Shown here piece after piece: positions 45,441-57,389 of a stretch of DNA of 64,000 nucleotides (its first letter is position 1; every line of letters starts with the position of its first letter). The DNA comes from Salvator merianae. Taxonomy: Eukaryota; Chordata; Lepidosauria; Squamata; Teiidae. Below the pieces are notes generated by a model. The model had not been told where the DNA came from and did no database searches. It saw only the letters and a list, made by a program, of their open reading frames with translations. The stretch is from NCBI GenBank assembly GCA_003586115.2, contig QVOM02000115.1, positions 5,120,494 to 5,184,493 of the forward strand, given 5' to 3'. A program made the position numbers and the translations under genes.

Positions 45441-46750
45441 GTCTCTCAAATGATCAAAGAGTCTCTCCTGGAATGCAAATAAGTTACGGAGACAAACTCA
45501 GGGCTGCAAAGAAAGAGTACGAGAAAATGATTAAGTGTAACTCCTCTCTGACCTTTTCATAGCACACTCATAGGTACTCATACATGCAGGACGTACACAA
45601 CTATACAGTAAGATTGTGTGAGCCAGATTAATACACTGAACTTGGTATATAGATGTGTCTATATGCTTGTGTGAGTTTGTGGGCCCCATTGTTAAAAATT
45701 CCATAGGTAACATTCCCAAATGTGTATTGTCCAAAGGACAGTGCCACTCATTCATATTACTTATATTATGGAGTGGGTTGATACATCCAAAAGCCTCTCT
45801 CTAACCTGCATCCTTAAAACAGAAACTAGGAAAAGAAAAATGGCTCCAACTTGAAGAGGTGGGTAGCTGAGTTTGTGCTATGGAGTGTTTAGGTCCATTA
45901 AGGGAAGGGGTTGAACCAGTTTCTCTGAATGGTGATAATAATCACTGTCCAGTTTGGGGCATGTCTCAGGGATTCCTTGTGGAAATAAGGGCAGATAAAA
46001 TTTTAAACAAGCAATCTTAGACTAGAAAAAAGGTCATCAAAGCATGAGCACCAGAAAGTAAACGCCCTAGTGGTTTTTCTGTCCCATGCCGTGGGGCTGG
46101 GGTGGGTGGGTAGGGGTGTGGTGGTTATTCTCTTCTTGAAATTGTGCTCAACATAAGAAATATTTTTACCCCATTAGGGTTAGCTTTTAAATTTTTATTT
46201 AAAGATAGTTCCAGCCTTCTGCCCTACCTGCACCTCAAGTGTTCAAGATACTTATTGTAGATTTTAAAGAGAGAAGGTATATTAATTTATGCTATTAACA
46301 TCACCTCATAAATTATAAGTTTTATACTAAAATCTATTCAATGTAGTTAATTATGTTGCATATGTGTTTAATAGCTATAAAATTATACACATTTTTTTAA
46401 AAAAGAGCAATTTGCCCGTACCCATCCTTATGAAGCACCTTTTTACACTGGATCTTTCGCCGTGTCAAGGTGTATAGCTATTCTTTGCTACCTTGCAGAT
46501 ATAAATATATATATAAAATCTAAACCATATAAAGTAAAAATGGTATCTTTTACTGACAAAACATAATTCATTTTGACCCATATATTCCTCATCTGAGGAA
46601 ACTTATTTTTCTGCAATAATTTATCTGTGGTTTGTACCTATGATAGTTATATGTTTTTAGTTACAGGGTAAATAAGTCAAATTTGAAATCCAATTACTGT
46701 AACTGGAAATTGTGAACCATGTTTGTAAAATTCCAGTCCTGCCCCCCACG

Positions 46751-46769
46751 TCCACACACACACACACTT
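46751..46769. repeat. (CA)n microsatellite in the 3' UTR
   Basis: This is a short CA array. Confidence 0.85.
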
Positions 46770-49700
46770 AGAAAGACCCCTCTTAAATATGTCCATTTCC
46801 AGTTAGCTCTACAGGTTGGAAGTTCAAATGTCAAAAAGTTAAATTTAAGGATCCACAGTGTCTTATTCAGGAATATTCTCCCCTCAGTTCCTTGCAAAGG
46901 AATTCCCACTGTGATTTATACATAGAACTTAAATATCTTGTGTGCATGTATGTGTATTACACACACACAAATATGCATTGAGGGGAACGGTATGTGTGAT
47001 ACATGAATGTGTATATTGTATGTAGGTTATTGGCTTTTTTGTTTGCAGGTTTTTTATTTTGTTTTTGTAAAGAAAACTTAGTTGAGAGTGATAGAATGTA
47101 TTGTGGAAATGTGATCTCTTAGTTGGGGCCCATTTTGTGCTCACCATTGTACAAATAACTACAAATAGTTTTCTGTTACAAGGCTGTCTGATATCATGTT
47201 GTTTGCGTGCTTTTTGTTCTCTGAATCCACTGAGCCCTGTTAAAATGACAGAAAATGCCATGTTTCCAAGACAGCCATACAAAATATAAAAAAACCAAAA
47301 GATACAAGAAAAAGAAAAAGAAAAAAAAGGATGTTGCTGAAGGAGAAGTTAAAGTGGTACTTTTTGTATTCGGTGGGAATGCCAGCCATGGAAACAACTG
47401 TACGCTTTGAGGTAGTAATAGAGTTTACCACTTTCTGTTGTGAAGTCTTGTCATCAGTCTATGGGATCTTCTGCTAGTTGTCTTTCTGTCTCTACATTGT
47501 ATCTTCATAGCAAATCCGAACTTAAACTCCAAAAAGCCGTTGAGGGTTTTTATTTAGACCCAATGCTACTTTCAATGCAAATCATCCCTGTTTTCAAGGG
47601 ATTGACTGTAGTTGCCTCTTGCAGCAAGAGCAGTAGTGTTGTGGCATAAGCTTTCACAGAGAGCAGTGCACTTCATTAGATGCATCTAATGTTATTCTAC
47701 AACTCATACTAGATAATACATAATAAATCTGGTTAAGCAGATAGTATTGCATGAAAGCTTCTGCGATAATTTCTCTGTTAGTCTTCAATGTGCCACTGGA
47801 TTTCATAACTGATAACTTTGCAACTTGAGAGAAGTGAGATTCTTATTTGGACTCCTGAAAGTGTAGCTCTGGCAAACCATGGTTGGCAAATGATTTTTCA
47901 CACCCCTAGGGTGAATTGCTCCATTTATCCCTTAACTGTTAAGCAATTTCTTGGTACTAGTATTAATTCTTTTTACAGATATACCCAAGATTTGTCTTCA
48001 ATGAGGTCTGTAGCCCGTTTCATGTCTCGGTTTCTGTTCCTATTTTAAAGGAAACTGTTTTGCTTTAGTCACAGTTAGAAACCTAGTTTACTTACAGCAG
48101 TAAACTGTAATTTACCATTATGTGCTTAAACCTGATTCTCCTCTAGTGTTACCATGGTGAGAAGGTAGGAAGCATCTGTTTTCCTTTTCAGATAGCTAAA
48201 GTTTTTCATAAATCCAGCAGGCTTAAAAAACAGGGTTTTTGACTAATACATTGAGCCACTTCACTCCTCTTTTCATAATTTAAACAATCATACTCAGAAC
48301 TCGCTAATTTAATTTAATTTTCTTATTTAATCCAAATGGAGAAAGTATGTTCACCAGCTTTGGAACTAGTCAGGATCCTAAGCCACAGTTTGAAAAGTGT
48401 AAGCCAGTAATCATCATTCAATTTTGAATAAAACTGTCAGCGATTGTCCAAAAGGCAGTTGTAAACATGGGCAGAGATGTTGTTTGGTATATTTTGCGGG
48501 AAAGCATCTGCCCAAATGGGTTCAATACAAGGCCCGGTTGGTTGGAAAAGGAAGTTTGGAGTGATGAACCTATACACCATGGCCTAGGCATAACTTGATT
48601 GTTCAAGCTATCCACAGTGTCCAGTTTGATAAATGAAGTTAGTATTCAACTATGTTTGGTTTGGTTTTTAATCAGCCAGAATTGTGAACTACTAGTCTGG
48701 AGTTGGGTTATTAATGTACATTTTAATCAGCAGAATTCATAATTTTGATTCAAGCCTATCCATAAACCACAGTTTGTTAAAAATGAAAGGAAGTGCTTTT
48801 GACTTCCATGTGCAACCGTGCAGTAGAGAAGAAAGATAGAGGGAGGACGTGACCCTTGCATATATAACAGTATACTTTGATTTAACCTCATGCATCAATA
48901 TAGCAACTGTGTTGCACTGTCAAATTGCTTAACAGCTGTAAAAAGGAAAGGAGGAATTTTATTTAAGTGTGTGAAGAAGGGCAGTTTGGATTCCTAGGGC
49001 CAGTTCCTGATTTTGCTTATTTAAGTTATCAGAGAACCAGTGTGCCTCTGCAACATCTTCAAGTTGCATTTCCTTGCTTATTTGGTTATGCAGAACTGCA
49101 AGAGAGAAGCTGAATGTACAAAGAACTGTAATAGACAAGCTGGAACGTGGCTGTACTTTGAATGCTGCATGTTTTGTTGCTGTGAAGAAATCATGTTATT
49201 TAAATTAAAACATCTCCATTCATCCAAAATTCCTGTTCTCATTTCTAGATCTAATTTTGTTCATCTCGTTTTTCAATTATTTTAATGAGGATCATATTCC
49301 CTTGTACATATGCATGCAGCAAGAAGGGGGTGGGTGGGGATGCAGTTTGTTATGGGTTTTGTTTCCTGTTAGTTAGTGAACATGGGAAGTACCAGAGTAA
49401 ATATATTTATGGAGAAGAGAAAGCTCCTTTTGTGTATACTTGTACAGAGAGATGTATATCAGATGTGGCAGCACTTTGCTGAATGTGGAATTGCCCTTTC
49501 CATGTACACACGTAAAAAAAGGAATGGAGACTTCTAATTCTGTAGTTGTGTGCTTATTTGTGTCCACATATATGTGGCTCACATATACAAAATATATGTT
49601 ACAATGAATATGTTTCCAAGATAAAGTGCTGTGTATTATAGTTCTATATGAGGACTTTGGGTAACTTAAAAGTGCTGTTCAGTTGCCAGTACATTTTTTA

Positions 49701-52684
49701 AAACATGACTTTCTTTTAAAGTGTTTGCTTTTATTTCAAATAGAAAAGCCCTGTAAGGGAATATTTTGCATAATTTGGCTGGAAAATATCTCATCTTCTA
49801 TCTGTATCCATCCAGACATTGTAAACAGAAGAGCTGAACCCCAAACAGTACAGTCCAAGTGAAGTTATAGTGTCCATGCCCAGTTTTCTTAACTTATTAT
49901 TTAAGACAGCAACTTAAACCAAAGAACATTTTAAAAGCATAATGCAATTATGTTAGGAATTAGTTGTCCATGAGAAACCCCTGTTTCCTCTGAATATTTA
50001 CAATTGCTTATTGAAAATGTTGCTCGGGGTTAGAGGATCTTCCTAAATCCAGCCATTTCCACCATTTTTAAGTAAGGCTTTACGAAATATTGTAATTAAT
50101 ATCCAGTACAACTGAACAACATGGCATCATTTTCTTTAAAAAAAAAAAAATACTAAGCTCAGATCTTGCTGCCATAATTAGAGAATCAAATATGTGCAAA
50201 GGTGACATGAGTACTCCTGGAGGCTGGCCACGTAATGAAGGCATAATCTGACTTTTCCAGTAAATAGGCAACTTAATTTTCAACATGGATGAAGGAATTT
50301 GTGGGGGAAGCAAAGCTCATAAACCCCTGCCTGTTGTTTGAACTGCATAGTGGATCCCTTGTAATACACAGTAAAATTTCAGTCTTGTGCCAATTGATGT
50401 GCACAAGAGTTATCTTTAAATTCGATTTACACAGTTCCCTATATGTGATCCAGGTTGTTGGGTAGCAACAGAAATTTTTATTTCATTTTTTAAATGGTGA
50501 GATTACTTTATATCCCCTCTTGCTGTCCCTGCCAAAAAGCAGGGAGAAATGGCAGGACAAGAGCGGGCACTTATTTGTCTGGATGTTTGCTCTGTGATGG
50601 TGTACTGCGTACATCCAGGTTTTTCCATGGCACAAAATATCGGGAAGAGCATGATTGCTATTTTGGGCTCTGTGCATGCACAACGGCCAGGTTTGGTTCT
50701 GCACATGCATGATGGGTATTTCCAGGCTGGAGCAAGCATCCAGATAGGAAGCCCGTATTGCTGTTCAGTGAAAACCCGCAGTGGGAGTTGATTTATCCTG
50801 AATAGCAATAATACAGTATTCTACCCCTTTTCCCCATGGCTATGATGGAATTGTCACAGATAGCAATTTCTACCATAACCCTGGGATAATCCCACATTTT
50901 AGGCCCTGTCTGGACAAGGCCTCTAATTCTTTTGTTCCTGTGAACAGCCTGAAAATTGATATTATAGAACTACGTGTTTTTTTATACATGTGCATATATA
51001 CATAGCACACTATTTCAGGCATAAATACATGTATTAAATAGATCTACAATGGATGCTTGCCATCCACTCATACGTTCAAGTTACATACAGATACCCAGTA
51101 TGTGGATATTGGTTCAATTTTAACGTTGGGCAAATTGCTGTCCCTTCTGAAGCAGTTAAGCTGCAACTTGCAGTTATGTAATAAATGAAAGAAAAATATT
51201 TATAATCTCAAAAGCCATTTAAAATAGTCTTTTAAGAAAGAGGAGGCTAGTTAAGTCCTGCCCTATGTGAATAGGAAAGGTTGTGCCTGTTTATAAGTGT
51301 GTGGATCCTGTTGATTGTAATGAATTGCCTTTTCCTTTTAATCACCATTTTTTTAATTATAAAGACGTAATTTTGCTGTAAAGAGATTCCCTCCGAATTT
51401 TCTTACAATCAGCATGCTTCCACCACTGTTTACCTTTTGTATTTGATAACATTGGTGTCACTGAGAAGGTCATATGTTTTGATACCACTGCAGGAAGACA
51501 ACATTGCCTTGCTGTTTTGCTGCAATTAACAGCCTTCTTAGGGGAATTTTTTTTGTAATAAACAAACATCTGGAAACAAGTCTTTTTATTGAGTTGGAAA
51601 CTTCTTTACTGGAAACTGTTATATTCAAAAAAGCTTGTCTGCCTGATTTTTTTACATCATACTTTTATGTAACTGTCTTTTTTCTTATGTCCAGAGTGGA
51701 TTATTGTGTTAGGTACAAAATGGAGGTTTGTGGATTTAACAATTCAAGTTTTAAAGCATGGCTGATTTGAACAATTCAGAACCAGATATCTTCATTTCTG
51801 AGGAAGTCTTCAAATCACCGAACACTGACTAGAAGCTATGTAGACATGTGCTATCCTTTTCAAGGCTGTCCATATAGAAGAAATTGGTATTTATGTCATT
51901 TTAAACATAGTTCCTTTACAGCTTGATATCAGAAACAGCCTCATAACAAAAAGCTTCATGGTACCCATTTGTGCAACAAGGAAGAAGTTGCAGTGAAAAT
52001 GCCAAAGTGAGGCAGCAGTGCATTGTGGAAAGTACAGATTGCTTAATGCTAGCAATATGCCCTCCAGAATACTGCGTGGTAGCAAGGATTAGTAGCCTAT
52101 TCTCATTTGTTCCCATCCAGCACACTGATTGTGTTTTCCTTTCACGTACATTTTATTAAAAGCTAAGAAAGCGTTTAATGATCAGAGCATAGACAACTGT
52201 GTAAAGGGAACATAATTTTGAACTAGCACACTTTAAAAAAGCAAATGCATGCATCTAAAGATGCGTAGAAGGGGACAGTGAAGAACATTTGTACCCCTGA
52301 AAAATTCCACCCTAACTAAAAATCCATATTTTAACACATTTACCGCTGGGAAGTTTCAAAGCAGCATTCCAAAGGTGAGTAGTGAGGCTGGCATTTGTAC
52401 TTTCCCTTTGAATTGGAAGATTCACATTTTCCTCATGCTTCTCAATGAATGTACTGTATTACCATTTTTAAAGAAAGAATCAATGAAATTATAAGATTGG
52501 TCTCCTTTGGTTATCTAGTCCTTGTTTAATTGGTTTAAGGGTTTTTGTATACAGAAGTTTACATTTTTATGTATATTCTTGTGTAAAAAAGAAAAAAATG
52601 TAATATGTGTATAAAACACTGTATGTATTATCTGTATATAGTGTGAGAAAATGATTTTTTTTCCTTTCTTTCTTTGGATGTATT

Positions 52685-52690
52685 AATAAA
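52685..52690 (+). terminator. INO80D: Probable distal poly(A) signal of INO80D
   Basis: This is an AATAAA hexamer. About 20-45 bases downstream lies a T/G-rich stretch (ATCTTGGTTTATTC), fitting a cleavage and polyadenylation site. SINE-type repeats start shortly beyond it. Confidence 0.55.
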
Positions 52691-53229
52691 TCTTGCTGTG
52701 AAGTAATCTTGGTTTATTCTTTCCTGAGGAATTATTTGCTACTGCACTGAAAACTAGCAGTATGGCTCCATATCTTGTTATGATGTGCAGATTGTATATA
52801 ACATGCCTATGGAACAGATCATGTCAGAGCAGTCTCTGCTTCAAAGGGTTCCTCAATAATCCTGAAATTCAAGGTTTTATAGTTCTGTTCAAATGCCAGG
52901 CTTTTAACCTTGGAAGATCACACTGGAAATGTAAGAGCCATGTATATCCTTAAACGAGAATGCACACCAGAACCACACAACATAAAATAGATTAGCTATG
53001 ACAGCATTTTAGACATAACTGGAATCTATGGAAGAGGCATATCGTCTTCAGGGATTATCATTTTATTTTTTTTGAAGGCCCATAAAAGTCTGAAGTAACT
53101 TTTTAAAAAGAAAAAAAAGGCAGATGAATAAAAATATAGTATTGAAAATACTAATGTGAGAGTTTGTTTTGCATAATTTCTCCTATTGCAGAACCTGGGG
53201 CTTCCACTGAAAGAATTTGGATAACCTGA

Positions 53230-53425
53230 GTGATTGTAGCTCAGTGGTAGAGCAAACTGCAGAGGAACCAGAGGGTTGCCAGTTTGATCCCTAGCCTCTC
53301 CCTGAAAGTTGGCATTGGCAAAACATTTCTGTATCTCTGCCAAGGAAACTGCATAGAGGTGTACATGGAGGTGCCCATGCAGTCCACCAGGAGTGGGTCA
53401 CAACTTGATGGTACCCAACACCACT
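53230..53425 (+). mobile_element. tRNA-derived SINE
   Basis: The 5' part resembles a tRNA: GATTGTAGCTCAGTGGTAGA carries the A-box at about 53237-53247, and GGTTGCCAGTTTGATCCC is a B-box-like site at about 53275-53292. The tail (CACAACTTGATGGTACCCAA) matches the antisense copy at 19865. It is a retroposon and not a tRNA gene. Confidence 0.85.
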
Positions 53426-53429
53426 AGTA

Positions 53430-55700
53430 GTATACAACAATAGTTGAGAGTGTCTTTGATTTCATTAACTTCTATTTGGATAGCATCAGCGATTCTGTAA
53501 TCCTGGTCCAGTGCTAAATTGAAATTCCCAGCTGGCCTTTCTTTGTAAGATAAGGAAAAAGCACAGGCCATTTGGACTTGATTCTTGGTAATTATATGGG
53601 TGCATTCATGTAGTTTCTTGATCAAGGTGCTGAAATGGTTTCTCATTAGCTTCTTCCATAGATCAGATGTGTGAACCTCTTCTTTCCAGGAATTTGCTGT
53701 ACCACTTAGCTACACCTTTATGTGCCCATGGTACTAAAAGAATACCATTGTCCTCTGGAGTCAGGTGTCATGTATTCCAATGGAAGTCTTGATGGCTTCT
53801 GGGGCCTGCTTAATACCAAAAAGTGCATATAAAGTTGTGGACTAAAATAATGTCTTTGAGGAAGACAGAAAAAACCTGGATCTGGTGGAACATGGAGTAA
53901 TATATATTACTAATATATATTTAAAAAGTCCCCAACTTCTTTAAAAAAAATGTATCCATTGGTTTGAATGTAACTTTAGTGATTGGATTTAGAAACTTTG
54001 TAGCCAGGCATAGCAAAGAGCCAAGGAACGTCCATTCATAAATTTGTTAGCTATTGTGACAGATCCTGGAACAACGCACAGAAACAAAACCAAGTTTGAG
54101 GGACTAGGGCAAGAAGTGTGGGTATTTCAGTTTCAGGGAATTTATTAGTTTGTGGAAAGGGTGTAAGATTGTGTTCATGAAGTAACCAAAAGGGTCTCTG
54201 AGGCAACTAACAGATGGCTTAGAGACAGTTGGCAAGTGGGATCATTCTTGTCCCTCCCCCCTCTCATGAACATTTTAGGCCGGAAACATTGAATTAGAGA
54301 TGGGATGAGAACATGGAGGGCCACACACTACCATATCTAAGGCGCTTTTGAGCTGCTTTTTTTTGCTACATGTGAACGTAACCTAAAAGTAAAAAGTACC
54401 GGTGTTCCAATTATATCAGCAACTACTCTGCCTGCTCTGACAAGGGTTGGAATAGGAGACAGCACAAATCCTGTCATGAATTTTTCATACTGATTTCAGT
54501 CACTTTTCATATTTCAGTCTCCACTGCTGTCCTACATTAGTAGCTTCTCATCCTAATAGACTGACTCATGGGAGCGTGTTAGGGTTGCCACAACGCTGCA
54601 TTTGACACAAACCTTCATCCCCTGCAAAACTGAGGAGGGGGGAATACCAGGATTTTCAAATGAGATCGTCACATTGCAGCAGCTCTGGCATCATGGAAGG
54701 AAAATGGTACTTTCAGCTGTCACCTCTTGAATAGGCGTGCTAATGCTGTTTCTGTTATTTAAGCTCTCTAGCCTGTAATCATCCCATTTCTTGCCAGACA
54801 GAAAGTGTCTCCTGTTTTATTAATATTATTGCTGAATTTGTGGTTTTAAAAATGTGCTGAACTGGCATCCTTGGGCACTGATTGGCTTTTATTAAATAAA
54901 TTGAACAGCTTTATTACAGACCTTAGAAGGGGCTGTTGATATACGCACGCGCACACGCACACACATCAGGAAAGTTGTGCAGACATTCTGCAGAGAAAGG
55001 AATTCTGTTCGGGGAGGGAGGATGCATTCTGGGCTTTCTCCCTTTGCATTTTGTTCTGATTGTGGAACACTGCACACAAAATATTACCATTGGTGTTTTT
55101 GCGTGGACAAGCAGGATGGCTTTAAAGGCCATTTGCAGGGAGTGGAGAGCTGGTGAAAGTTTTGCTTTCCCTTCTGCTTGAGAATGCCTGGAAGCAATTG
55201 GTGGGCCACTGTGTGAGACAGGATGCTGAACTAGATGAGTGTGCAAATATGGAATTTTGCACCTTCAAGGGCTCATGGGCTACACTGCCAACCAAGATTT
55301 GGAGGAGAGGGACAAGGGGAAGGCATTTCCCATGGTGTCAGTGGTGCATGTGCACACCTGTGTGCTTGGAGAAGCAATGAAAGCACTGCACACACGGTGT
55401 GTAAATTTGCCCAGAAGGAAAGAAACAAGGGTGCTGGGAAAACTTTGCACAGGGCTTGAGGCACCAGGGAGCACAAAGGTTCCCCTGGTTTAGTCCAAAG
55501 CTGAGGCTGTTGTCCACCCACCTGCCCCTTCCCACCTCCCTCAGACTCCATGCACAAGTACTACCCTGGGCAAATGCATGCCTTATGTCCAGCCTTGGCA
55601 GAAGCACTGTGGCCCATTTCTTCTGCCATGTTCATCTGGCTGCCTTCATCTGCTTTTGCCTGTTTGCTCTCAAGCACTCTCTTCCCTCCTTGCCTGGTTT
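53430..55700. other. Intergenic DNA with no recognised gene
   Basis: Only short open frames are present. A CA/CG-rich stretch at about 54943-54966 is a small simple repeat. Confidence 0.6.

Positions 55701-55752
<52 letters not shown>
55701..55752. repeat. (GATA)n microsatellite
   Basis: About twelve consecutive GATA units end in GACAGA. Confidence 0.97.
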
Positions 55753-55759
55753 CAGACCC

Positions 55760-57120
55760 AAGCAATTTGTGCACATGCAGAATTCTGCACCTTCCAAAGC
55801 TCTGGGGTAGCACATAAGCACAGTTATGAAGGTGCAAGTAGAAACTGTGGGGTGAGAAGGAAAGTGGAGACAGATGGGGCTCACTCCAGTAAACAAGGGA
55901 GAGAGGTGGGTGGAGTACAAGCATCTTTGCAGTGGGCTCTGCCAAGTGGACTTGTGGGGGAAGTGAGAGAAGCTTGAGGTAAAAAAAGTAGCTGTCAGAT
56001 ACACAGCTCCTTTATCCAGTTCACCTATGGTATATGGTGAGCTGCTGGGAAGCACACAGCAGGGTGTTACAGAGAGCCCCAGGTGCTGGTGCTGGTGCAG
56101 GAGGACTGCATGCCAGGGCTGCCAAATAATCAGCTAAACTAATTATCCTAGCCATACTGAGAGCCAAAAAAAGTCAAGGGTATCTGATATTTCGCTGATT
56201 TTTGGCCAAAATTGGCAGTCTTGCTATGCGCTGCAGAGCAATGTTCATCCCCATGGCCACGCTCATCAGTGGATCACAGCACTGTCCCACAGTGGTGGTA
56301 GTGGTGGTGGAAGTGCCAGGGACTCATAATGGTCCAACGTTCCACCGGGCTAACAGGACAGCAGCAGTAGTAGCAAGCCAGACCACTGCACCTGGTGCAT
56401 CATAGTGGCACAGTCACCACGCTGCTGTGCCCATAGCTGTAACAAGGAAGATGAGCAGGAAATGCTACCTTTCCCATTGCATCTGTCCCCAAAATCCTGC
56501 CTGGCAACATTTGGATATTGAATTTATACATAGTTGCAGGATAGAGAGGAAGGAAAAGGAGGAACCTGTTGCTCTTAGCTTCATGGAAATGGTGGGGACA
56601 GGGTGGGGACAGATGAGGTTGAACTTTCCCTTCCCGGGGAAGTAAAAAATAGATTGATAGGAGTCATCCAGTTATAGGACAGCAGAGGGAGGAGGCTAAA
56701 AAGTGTAAAAAAAAAAAGAAGAAGAAGAAGAAGAAGAAGAAAAAAGAACTGAGTGAGTACTGTTGGACGGGTGTGATTGAGCCAATACCTGATTGCGAGT
56801 CCATTGTGTGGTAAGACAGACTAACAAGACATTGTTCGGTAAAACAGTTGTGGTGTGAACAAGCCCTTGCAGAAACTATTTTCTTCAGACTGTTGCAGAG
56901 TATAGTTATTTTGTTTCTGAGCATGCACATCTAAGTTTTAATCCAGCTAAGTTTTAATCCACTGGGAACTGAATATCCATAACCTTATACTGGCAGCTGA
57001 AAGACTTCAGGCATTAGACCAGAGGACTATATGCATGTGATTATACTGTGAGGTATATACTCCAGAGAGTGGTAGGTCAGAACATTCAGTGTATGGCTCG
57101 CTCACAAGGGTGAACAATAT
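55760..57120. other. Intergenic DNA with no recognised gene
   Basis: A GAA array sits at about 56717-56742 after an A run. A GTG-rich patch lies near 56290-56310. I see nothing else. Confidence 0.6.
56707..56746. repeat. A-rich and (GAA)n simple repeat
   Basis: An A run is followed by about eight GAA units and more A. Confidence 0.95.
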
Positions 57121-57121
57121 G

Positions 57122-57165
57122 GTGTTCTCCAGATATATTTAGACTACAAATTCCATTATCTTGGC
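57122..57165 (-). repeat. Fragment of an unclassified interspersed repeat
   Basis: CTCCAGATATATTTAGACTAC followed by AAATTCCATTATC resembles, in antisense, the fragment at about 61720-61785. Similar phrases recur widely in reptile genomes; the family is not named here. Confidence 0.35.
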
Positions 57166-57194
57166 TCTTGACTATGTATTAGAGATCCAGCTAG

Positions 57195-57385
57195 GTATAG
57201 CAGCGAAACTGTTTGTCTAGGAGCTGGGAGACCAGGGTTTACATCCTGCTCAATCATAGAAATTCAATGAATGATCTTGAAATTGCCTTTTAGCCTAGGC
57301 TAGGAGCTGTTCTAAGGATAAAATGGAAAGGAGGAGAATTATCCTTGGCAGCTTGACCATTTTGGAACAAGGGCTAGGATATAAA
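57195..57385 (+). mobile_element. tRNA-type SINE, second family (decayed)
   Basis: The head (TCTAGGAGCTGGGAGACCAG, then GGTTTACATCC) is B-box-like. The 3' part contains TTCTAAGGATAAAATGGAAA and ends GGGCTAGGATATAAATGCA, the usual tail of a squamate tRNA-SINE family. Confidence 0.6.
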
Positions 57386-57389
57386 TGCA

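Larger units (their letters stand above)
41866..52710 (+). other. INO80D: Long INO80D 3' untranslated region (predicted)
   Basis: No long conserved ORF and almost no recognisable interspersed repeat is seen here, unlike the introns and the downstream region. Human INO80D is known to have a 3' UTR of roughly this size. Possible early poly(A) signals AATAAA lie at 42519, 43857, 44363 and 45001. The most convincing distal one is at 52685, after an AT-rich stretch. The exact end is inferred. Confidence 0.65.

Noticed and set aside
53230..53300. tRNA gene
   Set aside because: The A- and B-box-like sequences are part of a longer SINE with a matching tail in another copy at 19865; the tRNA fold is degraded.
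55701..55752. CRISPR-like repeat array
   Set aside because: It is a simple GATA microsatellite in a vertebrate genome, with no spacers.
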